Source: Membranipora membranacea
Lineage: Eukaryota; Bryozoa; Gymnolaemata; Cheilostomatida; Membraniporidae
Assembly: GCA_914767715.1 (NCBI GenBank)
Contig: OU612070.1
Coordinates: forward strand, 28,632,025 to 28,696,024
DNA: 64,000 nucleotides
Reading direction: 5' to 3'
The notes under the pieces were generated by a model. It was not told where the DNA came from. It was given only the letters and a program-made list of their open reading frames with translations, and did no database searches. Shown here in pieces: positions 37,001-48,485 of the stretch. The position numbers and the translations under genes are program-made. The number at the start of each line of letters is the position of its first letter. Position 1 is the first letter of the stretch.

Positions 37001-40000
37001 GAGGCGCTTTCTGCCTCATGTACTATGTTTTTTTTTGTGGCTTGATTGAGTTCTTTGCCAGAAAGCCCCACTCTAGTCAGAAATTTGGTAGCTGATCTAG
37101 CAATGAATCCACTGCAGCCAACTTCAACTGCGAATAATTCGCACTTCCATCCTTTGTCTTGGCATTGTGTTACCAGATCTTCGTACCTGGTCAATTTTCT
37201 CTCATTCGCATATCCCAAATCACTGTCATTCTTTGTCAGAACAGACAATTAAGTCTGGTCTTCGGTTTGTTATCACAATAATATGCTGTGGCATGCTGAG
37301 CTGCTCTGTGAGGTCGCACCTCACCTGCCATTCTCCGCTGTTCATCAATCCCTAATTGCACAAAATGTTTTCACGTGTTTCACCACAAGCATTAGCATAT
37401 TCTCCATGACACACAACACATTTTTGACTTGATTATGCCTATACGTGTATCTACCCAGGTTCATCGGACATTTGGTAATAAATAATAAGACAATTGGCAA
37501 ACATGACATGTGTCGAAGAGTGCCATGACCAGTCTACCTATCTCTTATGTACATTTGAATACAGCACAGAGGGTTGCTACACTCTCCCCTGGTGTTGCAT
37601 GAGTTTTACATTGCCGTGCTGTTTGCATTATATTTATTTTGTATTATGACAGTACCAGCAGTGATAGCACTGAACTGGACCGTGGGCCTATGAGTTAGGT
37701 GTGACACCTAGTGTAACCTACTGCCATACTGCTGACATGAGCATAGAATTGATATATACCTATGCAATACTGATGTCAGTGTCCAGTAAGGGGTGTTGCT
37801 GTTTGCTAAGAAACAGAAGATTGGGCTGCCCCTAAAGAGGGACGCAAGGTGCCCTAATCCTCATACTGAGAATGTGATACATTCTAGAAAACTAGAAAGC
37901 ATCCTAGAGGTGAGGCCATAGAGGACCTCCTAATCATAAGTGTGCAGCAAGCTGCCAAAACTGAACTGGCACTAATCGGCCATTGGCAGTGACACTTTGA
38001 TCTTAGCCAATAGGCCGAGAAGCGTAAGGGGTGTTACTATGGATGTGTAAACACACTTGTCCTACCTTCACTAACTTTTCAGCCTGAACCAAAAACATAA
38101 TTAGGTGTAAACAGTGTCTTAGAGCCAATCTTTGGATATAATGATCACAGTTAGATGATCTTGCAATATGTGTGTAGGTTTTTAACACAAAGTACTCAGT
38201 GTTATTAAATTTGGAGGACAAATTTATAAAATTATTTGTTTCGATGGATACAAATTAGTTACTTGTTGTGAAAATTTCATAAGTTGGGGGAGATAAGTCC
38301 AACAAAAATGCTTATGTCATAGCTGTGATGAATTGCAGCTTATTTTTGAATGCCGCTCTGAAATGCCAATTAATAAAGGTAAACAATGTGCATGAATACT
38401 ATGACCGCGAAGATTTTAAATGCCATGACTGATGGTGACTGCTTTGTTAACTATGAAGACACATGTGGTTCGAGTTATGTCATGTGTGCACTTTTGCGAG
38501 TGAGAGCTATCTTTGTTTATGGTGGTCATTCTGCAGTCTATGGTTAGATTTTTAACACCAGTTAAATCAAAGATTAAAAATACATTGGTTAAATCATGAT
38601 TTTAACTTTAAAATGTGTATTAGACCACTCCTTGATTAAACAGTTCCAACAGCTACAATAAGATTTGTGTGTTACAAGGATAACATTAGTAGAGGGCAGA
38701 TAATTGTAGGAAAGCGAATGGGTGTCAGTAGAGTACAAAAGTGTGCTTCTTGAAAGCCAGGATACAAAATATAGTCCTTTCCCTCAACCAATGCCACATT
38801 CATACAAAATTACCCCCAAGTGAAACATAATACATTCTGAGTAGTCTGCGCCCTTCTGACTCTTGCCCCTCGCATAAAGCACCACGCCCCAAACGATCCC
38901 TCCCTCCCGAAAGCAATCTGAGTAGTGTTTGACTATAATGCAACTGGGAAATCAGGTCATATGTATTTGCTAGGATGATAGCTAAGTTAGAACAATAACA
39001 CAACTAACCAGTTGAATAGCCAATGGCACCAAGCATGACAGGTGGAACTGCCATAGAGAGACATCCAAATCCTCCAGCTATAGACAAAATCTGAGCACCT
39101 CTTGGGGTTTTGCTGGCCAAAACCCTTTGGAAATAAACCTGTGAAAAGATCAGTAGCAGATAAATCATGCTAATAAGTGTCAGTTGCATGATATATACAT
39201 AAATTCATGGCTGCATTGCTACAAGGCAACCAAACCAATGACTTCATTTTTATTAATTCACCAATATTCAACAAAATATCGATAGCTACTATAATAATTT
39301 TATTTTCTTTCCCTCCTTTTATTTTGCACTAAATGTAAAACAGCTTCTCAAAAATGATTTTGATTCCCAAATAAAGTATCAAACAAAACATAAGGCAAGC
39401 CCACATTGCTGGCAAGCCCGCAGTGCTGGCAAGCACACAATGCTGGCAAGCCCGCAATGCTGGCAAGCCCCAATGGTGGCAAGCTCGCAATGGAGGCAAG
39501 CCTGCAACGCCAGAAAGCCCGCAATGCTGGCAAGCCCCAATGGTGGCAAGCCCGCAATGGTGGCAAGCCCCCAATGGTGGCAAGCCCGCAATGGTGGCAA
39601 GCCCGCAATGGTGGCAAGCCCCCAATGACGTCGTTCCCGCAATGCCGGCAAGCCTGCAATTTGGCTTGTTGGTGGAGGGGATGCAACTGAAATGCAGGCA
39701 GACTGGATCAAACTTAATCTAGGAAAACCCTTCACACCTCACTTCTACCCACTTGAGCCAGTTTATTTACTTGAACAAGGAGCTAAGCAACTCCTTGACC
39801 TGTTCTCTGATTATATTTTTTTACTTTTGGTAGGCTACAATCGCATTGTGAGAGACTGAAGTTTCAATGACAATCTAAACTTTTTAGTGGAATGCAATGA
39901 AATTATGACCAAATCTGAGGGAATTAAAAAGACAAAAGCAAGCTCTCCGTGACAGGGAATCGAACCCTGGTCTCCCGCGTGACAGGCGGGGATACTCACC

Positions 40001-42954
40001 ACTATACTATCACGGATTGGCTGTTTGTCAGCTACATGATTATAGTACAGAACCCTTTGATTAATCAAATAACAACACGACCACTCCTTCAGATATTCCT
40101 CCCATGTATTAATTGCCATTGGCATTGATGAAGCCCGACAATGGGAAAGACACACCTTTGCGAAGATGGTGTTCCAAGGTAGCCCATTATGATTTCGATT
40201 TTCGATTGCTCAATGAGCATTTAGAATACTGTCGCCAATGACACGGATCTGGTCCCCTGATGGCATAAGTCCCCCTTGACGTGATATATTGCTTTATAAA
40301 CCCTTTTAATATTGTATCGGGTCATCATGTCTAAAAGCTATTTTCACAGTTCATGCCTCCCAAACATTTTGACATTGGGTCACAGTGACCTCTGATAAAA
40401 GCAGTCTGGTGTCAATGGTACAGATGTCACTGTGGCTCAACATCAAATATCTGAGAGGTTTGAACTGCGAAAATAACTAATAGACACATCACTGATACAT
40501 ATCAAATTGTTTAAAAGCGGTATATTACAATAATAGGGTAGTGAAGCATGTTGGTGTGGTCAAATGGGCGAAGATGTAGTCATTATTGTCACTATTGACA
40601 TGATTTGTGCTTTTGCATTCTCGTTAGTGAGGCCCTCATTTAATTGACAAGCTTTGTTCCCCCTCTTACCCACAACAAAGCTTGTCAAGAAAGGCTATAG
40701 TATGGTACCATTGGCACCATCTAAAAATGGTTGACATTCAACAATGTTGCACCAGAGACCTAGCTCTCTTGGATAAGCTGCATGTTTTATTGCGTGATTT
40801 GATAGTTGTAAAAGTCACGGACCTGCCATGGAATGCCTCCAAATATTAATAGGAGGTACGAGTCGATGAAGGTCCCCCAGCTTCTACCCTCCACATATCC
40901 AAGCCATCCAATAGAAGTAGAGTTTGGAGCAGCGGTAAACACCTCCCCAACAGCCTCATGCTTTATAGCGAATGGGATTGCTGTTATCTGCGAAGAAAAT
41001 CAGATGCACTGAAATGGCAAATTTCAGATTTCAAAACTCAGCCAAAGATAAATTTTTTGAACATTGTTGTAACGTAGAACAGAAATAACAATGCTATCCA
41101 AAGCCTCTTCTCTGTATTAAATCAACAGTAACGGTGTACACTCTTGAGTCTACACAACAAGGCTAGATTACTTACCAGTCCAGCCGCAATACAGAAGAGT
41201 TGTATGACATCTGTGTATACTACAGACGCTAATCCTCCTATCACCACATAGAGTAAGGCTACACAGGCTGATATAAGTACAGATACCCATAACTCCAATC
41301 CAATTATCACAGCCAGGGTGGAACCTAAAATATTAAAATGTTAATCTAGGTGTAATCGACCATCACAAAGAAGGGTGACATTAAGAAATAAGATAACTCA
41401 ATTTTGGGTTTACCGGTAGTTCTAAGTGACCGGTAGTTCTAAGTGACCGTATGTTGTTGTGACCATAGTGACCGGATGTTGTTAAGGCATGCGTGCGCAC
41501 CTGTACGGTATAGTCAGATAAGGTGTCAAACTATGAAAACATGAAATCATAAATATAATCTTATCACTCATAACAGATTAGCGTAGTTGGAAGAAAAGGT
41601 ATTTCTAAATTATTCACAACTAAGCCCAACCCATCAACAGGTGGTGTGCACATTATTGGAGACAATGTTATTGTCAATATTTACTACAAAAAGTAGAGTT
41701 CAACATCATTGCGCTAACCTAGTTTCTCTATGATGGTCTACTGGATCTATGGAACAGGTATGAAACAAAAATACGGAAATTGGAGACAAATCAAGAGCTC
41801 CCAGGAAAGCAATCAGAGACTTACCCAGAGCCCCAAGGATAGCAGCGCTCCAGAATATTTCCCCACATACAGCTGGTATAACAAGTACCGCGCCCATCCA
41901 GTCTCCCAGCTTGTCTTGGAACGGGTCTATCATAGTCATATATTCAGCTTCCCTCATCCTCTTGGCAAAGAATATACCAGCTGAATCAAGAAAATAGGTA
42001 GCATGATAAATATATATTCATACTCACTGTAAATTACCTTGAACTTGAATGCTGCCAATGCCGCGACAGTTGATGCAATTTCAATTTCATTGACACACTA
42101 ATCATGCACTAATCTAATTGAGAATAAAAAAATAACTTTTATGTGCAAATGACCATCTGGACGTTGTTGCACTATCAAGTATAGAGTTGCATGAGGCAAA
42201 GACAGTTTTTGCGCCATCTTTTTTTAATATGTGGTAGAGACCTGTTTTTCCTAAAACTCTCACTTTTTTTATATTTAGTCGTCCTAATATCACTTCAATG
42301 ACAACATAACGATTGGAAACAAACATTACCTAATATTTAATCTCATGAGATCGCTCATTTTGGGGTTAATCATAATATGAATAACGAACCTAGGAGTAGA
42401 CTGATAGAGAATCCCACTGGCGCTTGAGCCCAAAGAAGCCCTTGTCCTGTTTTGTCTATAGAGAGATATACTGCCTCAGCTGTTCCATTTATGTATCCTC
42501 CTCCCACCCAAGTGGCAGTCATTGTGAAGAAACCAACAAACTACAATATAGCAAAATGTAAAGCCATGTCAGTAATCAGCGAGCAGAGTTTCTTTTCTTT
42601 TCCAAGCTTGCACAACTTGTAAAGTTTGACCAATGTTACAAACATTATGTAGTATGCCAATGTGACATATGTGGTATGTGAAATATTGCATGAGCGGGTA
42701 GCAAAGTGGCACAGTGGGCAAGGCACACGCAAAAACAACCATACTTCAACAGCGTAAAACATTCTAAAAACAAAACTTATGAAATATATTTTGCTTGTGC
42801 TTACCATCCCAATGTCTCTGCCAGCAAGCATAGTTTCTGTCGTATCCGCCTTAGAATTTCTTGACAGCTGCTTTCGACCAGACACTATGCCAATCACCAG
42901 TATAACCACGTAAAATACCAAGACAGCCACAAGTCCCCATACATTTTCCACCAT
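34001..42954 (-). CDS. SLC5A7-like: High-affinity choline transporter, SLC5A7/CHT1-like, nine exons
   Basis: Exons in order on the - strand: 42805-42954, 42390-42540, 41825-41980, 41176-41324, 40823-40987, 39009-39138, 36176-36396, 34535-34733 and 34001-34329. They give 1650 nt and 549 aa, close to the ~580 aa of human CHT1. Family signatures: [26 protein letters not shown] at the first exon join, [69 protein letters not shown] and [17 protein letters not shown]. Known role: Na+/Cl- coupled choline uptake into cholinergic terminals, which limits acetylcholine synthesis. The protein is polytopic, with long hydrophobic runs throughout. The C-terminal tail after [10 protein letters not shown] is short and polar. 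Substrate choice between choline and a related solute cannot be proved from sequence. Confidence 0.92.
35180..36035 (+). repeat. ~0.83-kb dispersed repeat, left copy (transporter intron 7)
   Basis: This segment is an inverted copy of ~43390-44260. It includes the palindrome CCAGCTTAAGCTGG. An open stretch reads [20 protein letters not shown] and then [17 protein letters not shown], which stays readable in both copies. The two copies look roughly 90% identical by eye. No transposase or RT motif is seen. Confidence 0.8.
36955..37248 (-). pseudogene. Retroelement C-terminal coding fragment
   Basis: The - strand frame contains [20 protein letters not shown], then a [15 protein letters not shown]-type stretch and [15 protein letters not shown]. 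It resembles the segment found downstream of reverse transcriptase in many invertebrate retroelement proteins. No RT core is present next to it, so it is a fragment. It lies in transporter intron 6 on the transporter's strand. Confidence 0.6.
37526..38470 (+). mobile_element. 5' region of the LINE family, without coding part, in transporter intron 6
   Basis: It aligns with ~49222-49890, the sequence just upstream of the LINE ORF1. Shared landmarks: ATTATGACAGTACCAGCAG, GATAGCACTGAACTGGACCG, AACAGTGTCTTAGAGCCAAT and TTGGGGGAGATAAGTC. ORF1 and ORF2 do not follow. It is interrupted by the U2-headed insertion at 37798-38023. Confidence 0.7.
37798..38023 (-). mobile_element. U2-snRNA-headed short insertion with 12-bp target duplication
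   Basis: On the - strand the element starts CGCTTCTCGGCC then TATTGGCTAAGATCAAAGTG, matching the 5' end of U2 snRNA (known: CGCUUCUCGGCCUUUUGGCU AAGAUCAAGUGU). About 190 bp of unrelated body follow, without a poly(A) tail. GTAAGGGGTGTT flanks it on both sides (37786-37797 and 38024-38035). The paralogous repeat at ~49460 reads through with a single GTAAGGAGTGTT, so it is the empty site. This looks like a SINE with an snRNA head, or a chimeric U2 retrocopy. Confidence 0.75.
39396..39722. repeat. 17-bp minisatellite with foldback-family terminus, transporter intron 5
   Basis: About fifteen degenerate copies of GGCAAGCCCGCAATGGT run from 39402 to ~39655. The right flank ends ATGCAGGCAGACTGGATCAA then ACTTAATCTAGG, the same terminal sequence as foldback copies 1 and 2. 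The array therefore seems to have grown inside a member of that family. The overlapping Cys- and Ala-rich frames are repeat artefacts. Confidence 0.8.
39945..40016 (-). tRNA. tRNA-Asp (GTC), in transporter intron 5
   Basis: A 72-nt cloverleaf with anticodon GTC (loop CTGTCAC). The acceptor stem TCCGTGA/TCACGGA is fully paired, with G as discriminator. A box TAGTATAGTGGTGAG and B box GGTTCGATTCC are intact. No intron. Downstream, AGCTTGCTTTT supplies a T-run for polymerase III termination. It looks functional. Confidence 0.95.
40644..40688. repeat. Hairpin with 15-bp perfect arms
   Basis: TTGACAAGCTTTGTT and its exact complement flank a 15-bp loop. A related hairpin with the same core lies at ~57724-57776. 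It is in transporter intron 5. Confidence 0.8.
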
Positions 42955-44989
42955 TTTGGATTCCTCTTGTCTGATGCTTTACCTAATTTGATGTCTTGTC
43001 TAACTGATCCCACCCTGTGTTGTGTTGTTAATGATTTGTGATCCCGTTCTTATCATCACTTGTTAAGAGGGATGTACAAACTTAGTGATAACCTCATTCA
43101 TTCTTATCGTGTTTAATCCATTTGCTAGCAACATAATTCTGATTAGGAGTCTGGTGAACAGGGGCACTTAGCTTGTAAACAGGTGACATACAGATGAACG
43201 CCTGTCCCACAGTTTGTTTTGGACAGGAAAATCTTTGTTTTTCTTTAATTGTTTTAAATTCGAAGATACTCCCTTCGAATGTGGTGCAGATGTTTCGGGG
43301 GTGCATTAGGTGAGTCAGTTGACTTGGTCTGCTTCTTCATGTGTATGGATTTAGATAAATGTACAGGTATTTCTCTCTTACCCCCACTTTAACGATTCCC
43401 TATCGTTAGGCTTTCAGTTTAGTGGATAATGTGACTTGGGATTTTTACTGATGGAACTTGGACTTTTGTCGTACAATTTATAACATTTATTGTCGAGCTT
43501 TACCGAGATTCACACCGTGAAATCTAAAAAGATTAACACAAACAATGACTACATGACTATGTATAAAAGCATTACACAGTTCTCAAAAATTTAACTTTAT
43601 ACTTTACAACTTTTAAAATAAACTTTTACTTCCAAAACGTAAAATTAATAAGGTGTCAAATGTATCAATCCTGATGCCAAATTAAGTATTTGCACACTTC
43701 AAGGTATATTTATAATATAGTTAATCTTTGAATGAGGAATGCAGGTTGCAATAAAATGATAAGGTTAATATTCATACCTTTTGCCTTTTTCCTCTAAACT
43801 ACTTTTGTATATACTATCTTGATCTAACTGATCTGAGTTCGTAATAACGTGAACTGCCTTCTTTCACATGTAAAATTACACTGAACCAGGATAAGTTCTG
43901 CCAGATATACAGGGAACACACCAACACAAAGACCAGGGCGGGCCCAAATCCCCCCAGACCAATCACGGACAGCCAACGCCCCATAAAGATGTTGGGAGGT
44001 GGCCAGAAGCTGCAACACATACACTCCTCGACACAATACTGCACCCTGGATCCCCTGTTTGAAGAGTAAATTACTCTATTGTCCCCTGAAATTGGACTGA
44101 ACCTAATCCTGCAGATGAGAGCAGTGACAATTTATTTGGAGTTGAAACGAGTCTCCAGCTTAAGCTGGTGAGACAAAAGAACTTTTAATTTGAATATATA
44201 ATACATGGGTTTGTTACATAATGAATTTAAGTTTGTTTTTGTAAAGCTGATGAGTATCTTTACACCCACCCTGTCACCCAGAAGCTAAGCCCAGGTTATG
44301 CGCCCGGCCTTTGACCGGTAGAACATGTATTTTTTTAATGACCTTTGTGGCAAAGTCACCCATTGTTGCTTAGGCTAACTCCTGATGTATTTGACCTATT
44401 TCCTAGAGATGTTTTCTCATGTCCTATAGTGCATCCATGTTATTGTTTTGTTTCCAGCATATCATTATTTTTACTACCCAATCATTCTGTAAATTATCCA
44501 TTACAAATTTGAAAAAATACTGTCAGTATGTGTTTAATGATGGAGTGTACTGTAAATAATATGCTAATATAGCATTCACTGCAGCTGCTCAATCTACCTA
44601 CACTTGGTAATACTTCAGTTTATGGGAGGCTCAATAAAGATTTTCGTGGTTATGACAGAGCATAGCCTAACCAATGAACTTCCTGTTCATCGAGCTAGAT
44701 GTTCTAGATGAGCTCAGCTACACTTTAGAGCCAGATCGATTATATAAATCTGGAAATATCTCACCGAATAATTGTCTGATTTAGTTGGTAATTTATCACC
44801 ATATGTGAGATGCAATCAGCTATCGATCACCTGGGATATACTGAAACCCTGGTGGCTTTTTGGTGGAAGCTTGCATATTTCTAAGAGTTGTCTTCTCTTT
44901 TGATACAAACAACAGTCCTGGTGATTTCATGTCAAAACATGAGGCGTATCCAGTTTCCAGTTTATATATTTATTCTTTGAATTTAGGAA
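42955..44989. other. Upstream of the choline transporter, holding the right inverted repeat
   Basis: This stretch contains the transporter's promoter side (42955-43390, nothing specific recognised), the right copy of the 0.83-kb repeat, and ~700 bp of AT-rich sequence before the lectin gene's 3' end. Confidence 0.45.
43390..44260 (-). repeat. ~0.83-kb dispersed repeat, right copy
   Basis: Inverted relative to 35180-36035. Landmarks run from GTTAGGCTTTCAG to CCAGCTTAAGCTGG and ATTATGTAACAAAC (reversed). The G run in the centre is shorter than in the left copy, giving a longer readable frame ([14 protein letters not shown]). Confidence 0.8.
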
Positions 44990-46239
44990 TTAGAATGGCC
45001 TCTCACAAATATAGGACCTTTGCTGGAAGCAAGGTGCGTCATGCCATCGATGTCGGAAGTGAGACTCCGAAACAAAGAGGCATTCATTACCATGTCTCTC
45101 TGGTTGTCCAGGATACCAATCAGTGGCTGTCATTGCTCTTGGTGTCCTGTTGTCCATCCAGTACCATTTTTTACCGACCTCTTGTCCACCTATCCAAACC
45201 ACAGCACCGGCCAGATCTGAAAATATAAGTGCTAACAGTGATCAATAGGGGTTTTTCAATTAAAATGAGAAATGCGCAAAAGTGAGTGAGCGACCAGATA
45301 GTGATTTTGGCCGCTTTTAATTGGAAGTCCCTCCCCCTCCTACATAATTGTACCCATAAATCCTGAGAATAAATAAAGTGTAAACTCGTATATGCGATAT
45401 GTGCAACTGAGAACATTTTATTACAACCCTTTACAATGAAGAACAAAAATACATGTGAGAAGTTGACACTAACCAGGCTTGTAGTTGCGAATATCTTTGA
45501 GATACTCAATCTGCTCGGCGTCATCAAGAGTGACCAGCTTTCCACCTTCCCTCTGGCATTTGGCTTGGGCAACTGGCCAAGTTTCAATCGGAGCCTTCAC
45601 ATATTTGTAACATTTCCTAAATGGAGTCTCAGTCCATCCTGTACCTGCTCCACAAGCATCTTCAAAATAAGATATTTTGACATATTACATAACTGTTGAG
45701 TGTATTGATCTCCTTCAACTTGTTGCTTTGGGTTAATCTATATTATGACACAACCTATCTTGGATTTCAACTCGTTTATTCCAATTTTGACAAAATTACA
45801 CAGTCCAAAGTTTCTAATGGTAGACCCATACGCAAAATGCATGTCTATGACATCACACCCCCCTGCGCAAGGATCGCGAGCGAGCCTCACCGAGGCCTTA
45901 CTTTGATTAGTCATAACTTCAGTCCTAATTGACCAATTGAGCTGTTCTTGGGCTCATTCTGAAGCTTATAAGCTAGAGCAGTTCCTCTGTTTATTTGAAG
46001 GGTTATTTCATGGATGCTTTAATAAGCATTGTAAGCTAACTTATCCCCTGTAAAGTTTCTGGTGTGTTTCCGTCTCTATCGCTTGTATTGACATCATGTC
46101 AGCTGACTCTCATATAATTCTTATTCACTGGATAAGGATAACATTGTAACCAGCACACTAATAGCTTTAATAGAAACTTACCCACGCAAACAATATACAA
46201 TGCTATGGCACATAGCACTGAACATAGTAGTGACATCAT
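44990..46239 (-). CDS. Secreted C-type lectin-like domain protein 1
   Basis: Exons on the - strand: 46182-46239, 45474-45659 and 44990-45216. They give 471 nt and 156 aa, with both introns phase 1. Exon 1 is a signal peptide (MMSLLCSVLCAIALYIVCV). Residues ~24-156 are one CTLD, with GWTETPFRKCYKYVKAPIET, AQAKCQREGGKLVTL, VWIGG, GQPERHGNEC, RWHDAPC and YICERPF. Known: CTLDs bind carbohydrates or proteins, and calcium-dependent sugar binding needs EPN or QPD plus WND. Here the matching sites read QPE and WHD, so calcium-sugar binding is possible but not assured. It is a tandem paralogue of the next gene. Confidence 0.9.
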
Positions 46240-47116
46240 CCTCCTGATATGGATATCGTGACCGCGAGAGAGCAAGTCGTCGTGTAATCAACAGAACTAG
46301 ATATAACGGGTAAGATACATTGGATATATTCTACTAACTAGTCACCGTGAGAAATAAACCACATGTTAAGGCGCAAACATACAGTTAAGCAAGAAGGTGT
46401 ATTGATAAGTGAAAGTTATCTTACGATACGGCAAAAGATTGTGATAGACCATACACATTTATATATGGTGTCTATTTCTGGGTTGGTGAACACAACCTTT
46501 GTACAATCACTTCAAGCAGTTGACTATCCGGAGTGGACACCACATACAGACTTCTTGCCAATCAAAATACTGCTTTTGATAAGGAGGATATGAGGATATT
46601 GGGAATTTTCTAGCTCTCAATCAGATTATTATTTGAGTCCAACAGCCAACCTACAATGCCACATATATGCAGATCCATAATAACATTACTTTACGCAGCG
46701 AGGGCAGTTAAAGTCTATCATTGAAACCATTTGTGTAAAGATTTCAAAAGGGAACAGGCAGCATCATAAAAAAATGTGGTTTAAAATCACAAGTGTTGTC
46801 TCCGTCTGAGGACTGAGAAATATCAGTGCCTTAAGGGCGCGGCCGCCGTATTCGGCGCCAAGTTGGCAGTTGGCAGGCAGGTCGGAGCACACCTGGGCGT
46901 CATATGAGCCCAGTAGTCAGTAGACCGCAGCGGGATTCGAACCCGGGACCTCAAACGCTTGCGCGTTAGAGGGCAGGCGCTCTAACCAACTGAGCTACCT
47001 CCTACTCCTAATATTGAACTTTATTCCGACCAGGTATGCTGATTCATTGAATGGACATTCTATATTTTTGTAATATAAATTCGAAGCACAACTAGCAATC
47101 CGCAACAAATGAATGA
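46240..47116. other. Spacer between the two lectin genes
   Basis: The only supported content is the SINE at 46800-47010. The rest shows no exon. Confidence 0.4.
46800..47010 (-). mobile_element. tRNA-derived SINE, - strand copy
   Basis: Read on -, an A box TAGCTCAGTTGGTTA (46983-46997) and B box GGGTTCGAATCCC (46932-46944) precede the body with GTGTGCTCCGACCTGCCTGC. The acceptor stem does not pair, so it is not a tRNA gene. It belongs to the same family as 30941-31170. Confidence 0.75.
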
Positions 47117-48485
47117 TTAATATGACCGTTCACATATGTAAGATCGCGATTGGGAACAAGGAGCGTCATGCCATTGATATCCATATCTTTCGCTTGCGAG
47201 GAATACACATTCAGGTCCGTAGGGTCCTTTTCCATCAGATTCAGGCTGACCTCGAGTCCAGTCTGTAACTGACATTTCTCGGGTCTGAGGACCTTCCAAC
47301 CAAAACCATTTAGACCCAACCTGGTGTCCAGCGATCCATATTACAGATCCCATCAGATCTAAAGTAAATAGTAATATTATCACATGTAAATGCAAGAAGC
47401 CTGTGAGATTCCGTAATAGAAAATCGAAATTTTAAGGGCATCCATTATAAGCTTATCCATTTTTTGTTTAGTGAAGCCCCAATATTGTGAACTACACCAA
47501 AGAAAGAACCATTATTTTTAAGTTTGATTGACTACCTGTCTTGAAACCTACATGAACAAAAAAGATTTTTAGATTATGAAAGTTATATCTGTTCTCTTCT
47601 ATTTATGGCGATGACTGTTAGTTTTGTCTTTGTATGATCTTCATTTAGATGGGATTGGGTTCATAATATCTAGTGGTTTTGGTTCAACATAAATATTATA
47701 ATAAATCACCAAAGTCATTGCGTATCTGGTGTATGGTTATCTGCCTAATTTCCATGTTAATCTTAATACAATACTATTCCTTTGAGCTAGGATTTTTTGA
47801 GTTTTATTCAACCCTATAAAACAAAAGGAACTCTGTAATACTCAGGTAACATCCTGATTCTCACCTGGGAGTAGAGTCCTCATTGTTTTTATATACTCCA
47901 CCTCTTCAGGTGAATTCAGGGTCAGCAGATTACCACCGAGTGCTGCACATTTAGCCTGAGCTCGGTCCCATGTCTCTATAGGTGTACTCACAAACTTCAG
48001 GCATTTTTTGAAGTTTGTTTCTGTCCATCCATCTGAACATGAGTCGACTGCAAAAACAGCAGGGTAGAGAGTATGTAAATGGGATTAGGCTGCAAGCTGA
48101 ATGAAAGATTCGGCTGATAAAAAAAAGCAAAAACTGGACACAGCCGGATGCAAGAATCTATTTGCCCAAACACAATCAGCTAAAGCAAGCCAAGCTGGGA
48201 TACATTGTAAACTAGAATGAAAGAAAGCTTCAATTATTTATAATGTATAGCCTGTTACAATAAATGAGGTATTAGGTGTGGTTGTGGATCAAAAAGCGCC
48301 AGCACTGTAGAGAGATTACTATCAAACATTAGCGATTCACCGACAACCAGAAAACCATAAGTAAATCACAAGAAAATATTCACATAATAATACTAAGCGG
48401 TGATGAGTAAGTTCACGGACTCACCTGATCGGATAGAAGTCACCAGTATGGATACAAGTACAGAAAGTTTTATGAGTGACATCAT
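47117..48485 (-). CDS. Secreted C-type lectin-like domain protein 2
   Basis: Exons on the - strand: 48425-48485, 47865-48047 and 47117-47358. They give 486 nt and 161 aa, with both introns phase 1 as in lectin 1. Signal peptide: MMSLIKLSVLVSILVTSIRS. CTLD: CSDGWTETNFKKCLKFV, AQAKCAALGGNLLTL, VIWIAGHQVGSKWFW, RGQPESDG, EC, QWHDAPC and YICERSY. It is clearly a duplicate of lectin 1, with a ~5-residue insertion after QPE. The sugar site is again QPE rather than QPD. An ATG pair starts exon 1; the first was used. Confidence 0.9.

Noticed and set aside
37987-38023. Functional U2 snRNA gene
   Set aside because: Only the first ~33 nt match U2. The branch-point-pairing region, Sm site and 3' stem-loops are missing.
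39329-39735. Several overlapping Cys/Ala/Trp-rich open frames
   Set aside because: All are readings of the 17-bp minisatellite.
44275-44330. 5S rRNA fragment (CAGAAGCTAAGCCCAGGTTA)
   Set aside because: Only a ~10-base match to the 5S GAAGCTAAGC motif. The rest does not fit 5S.
46920-47005. tRNA gene on the - strand
   Set aside because: A and B boxes are good, but the acceptor stem does not pair and the sequence continues into the SINE body.
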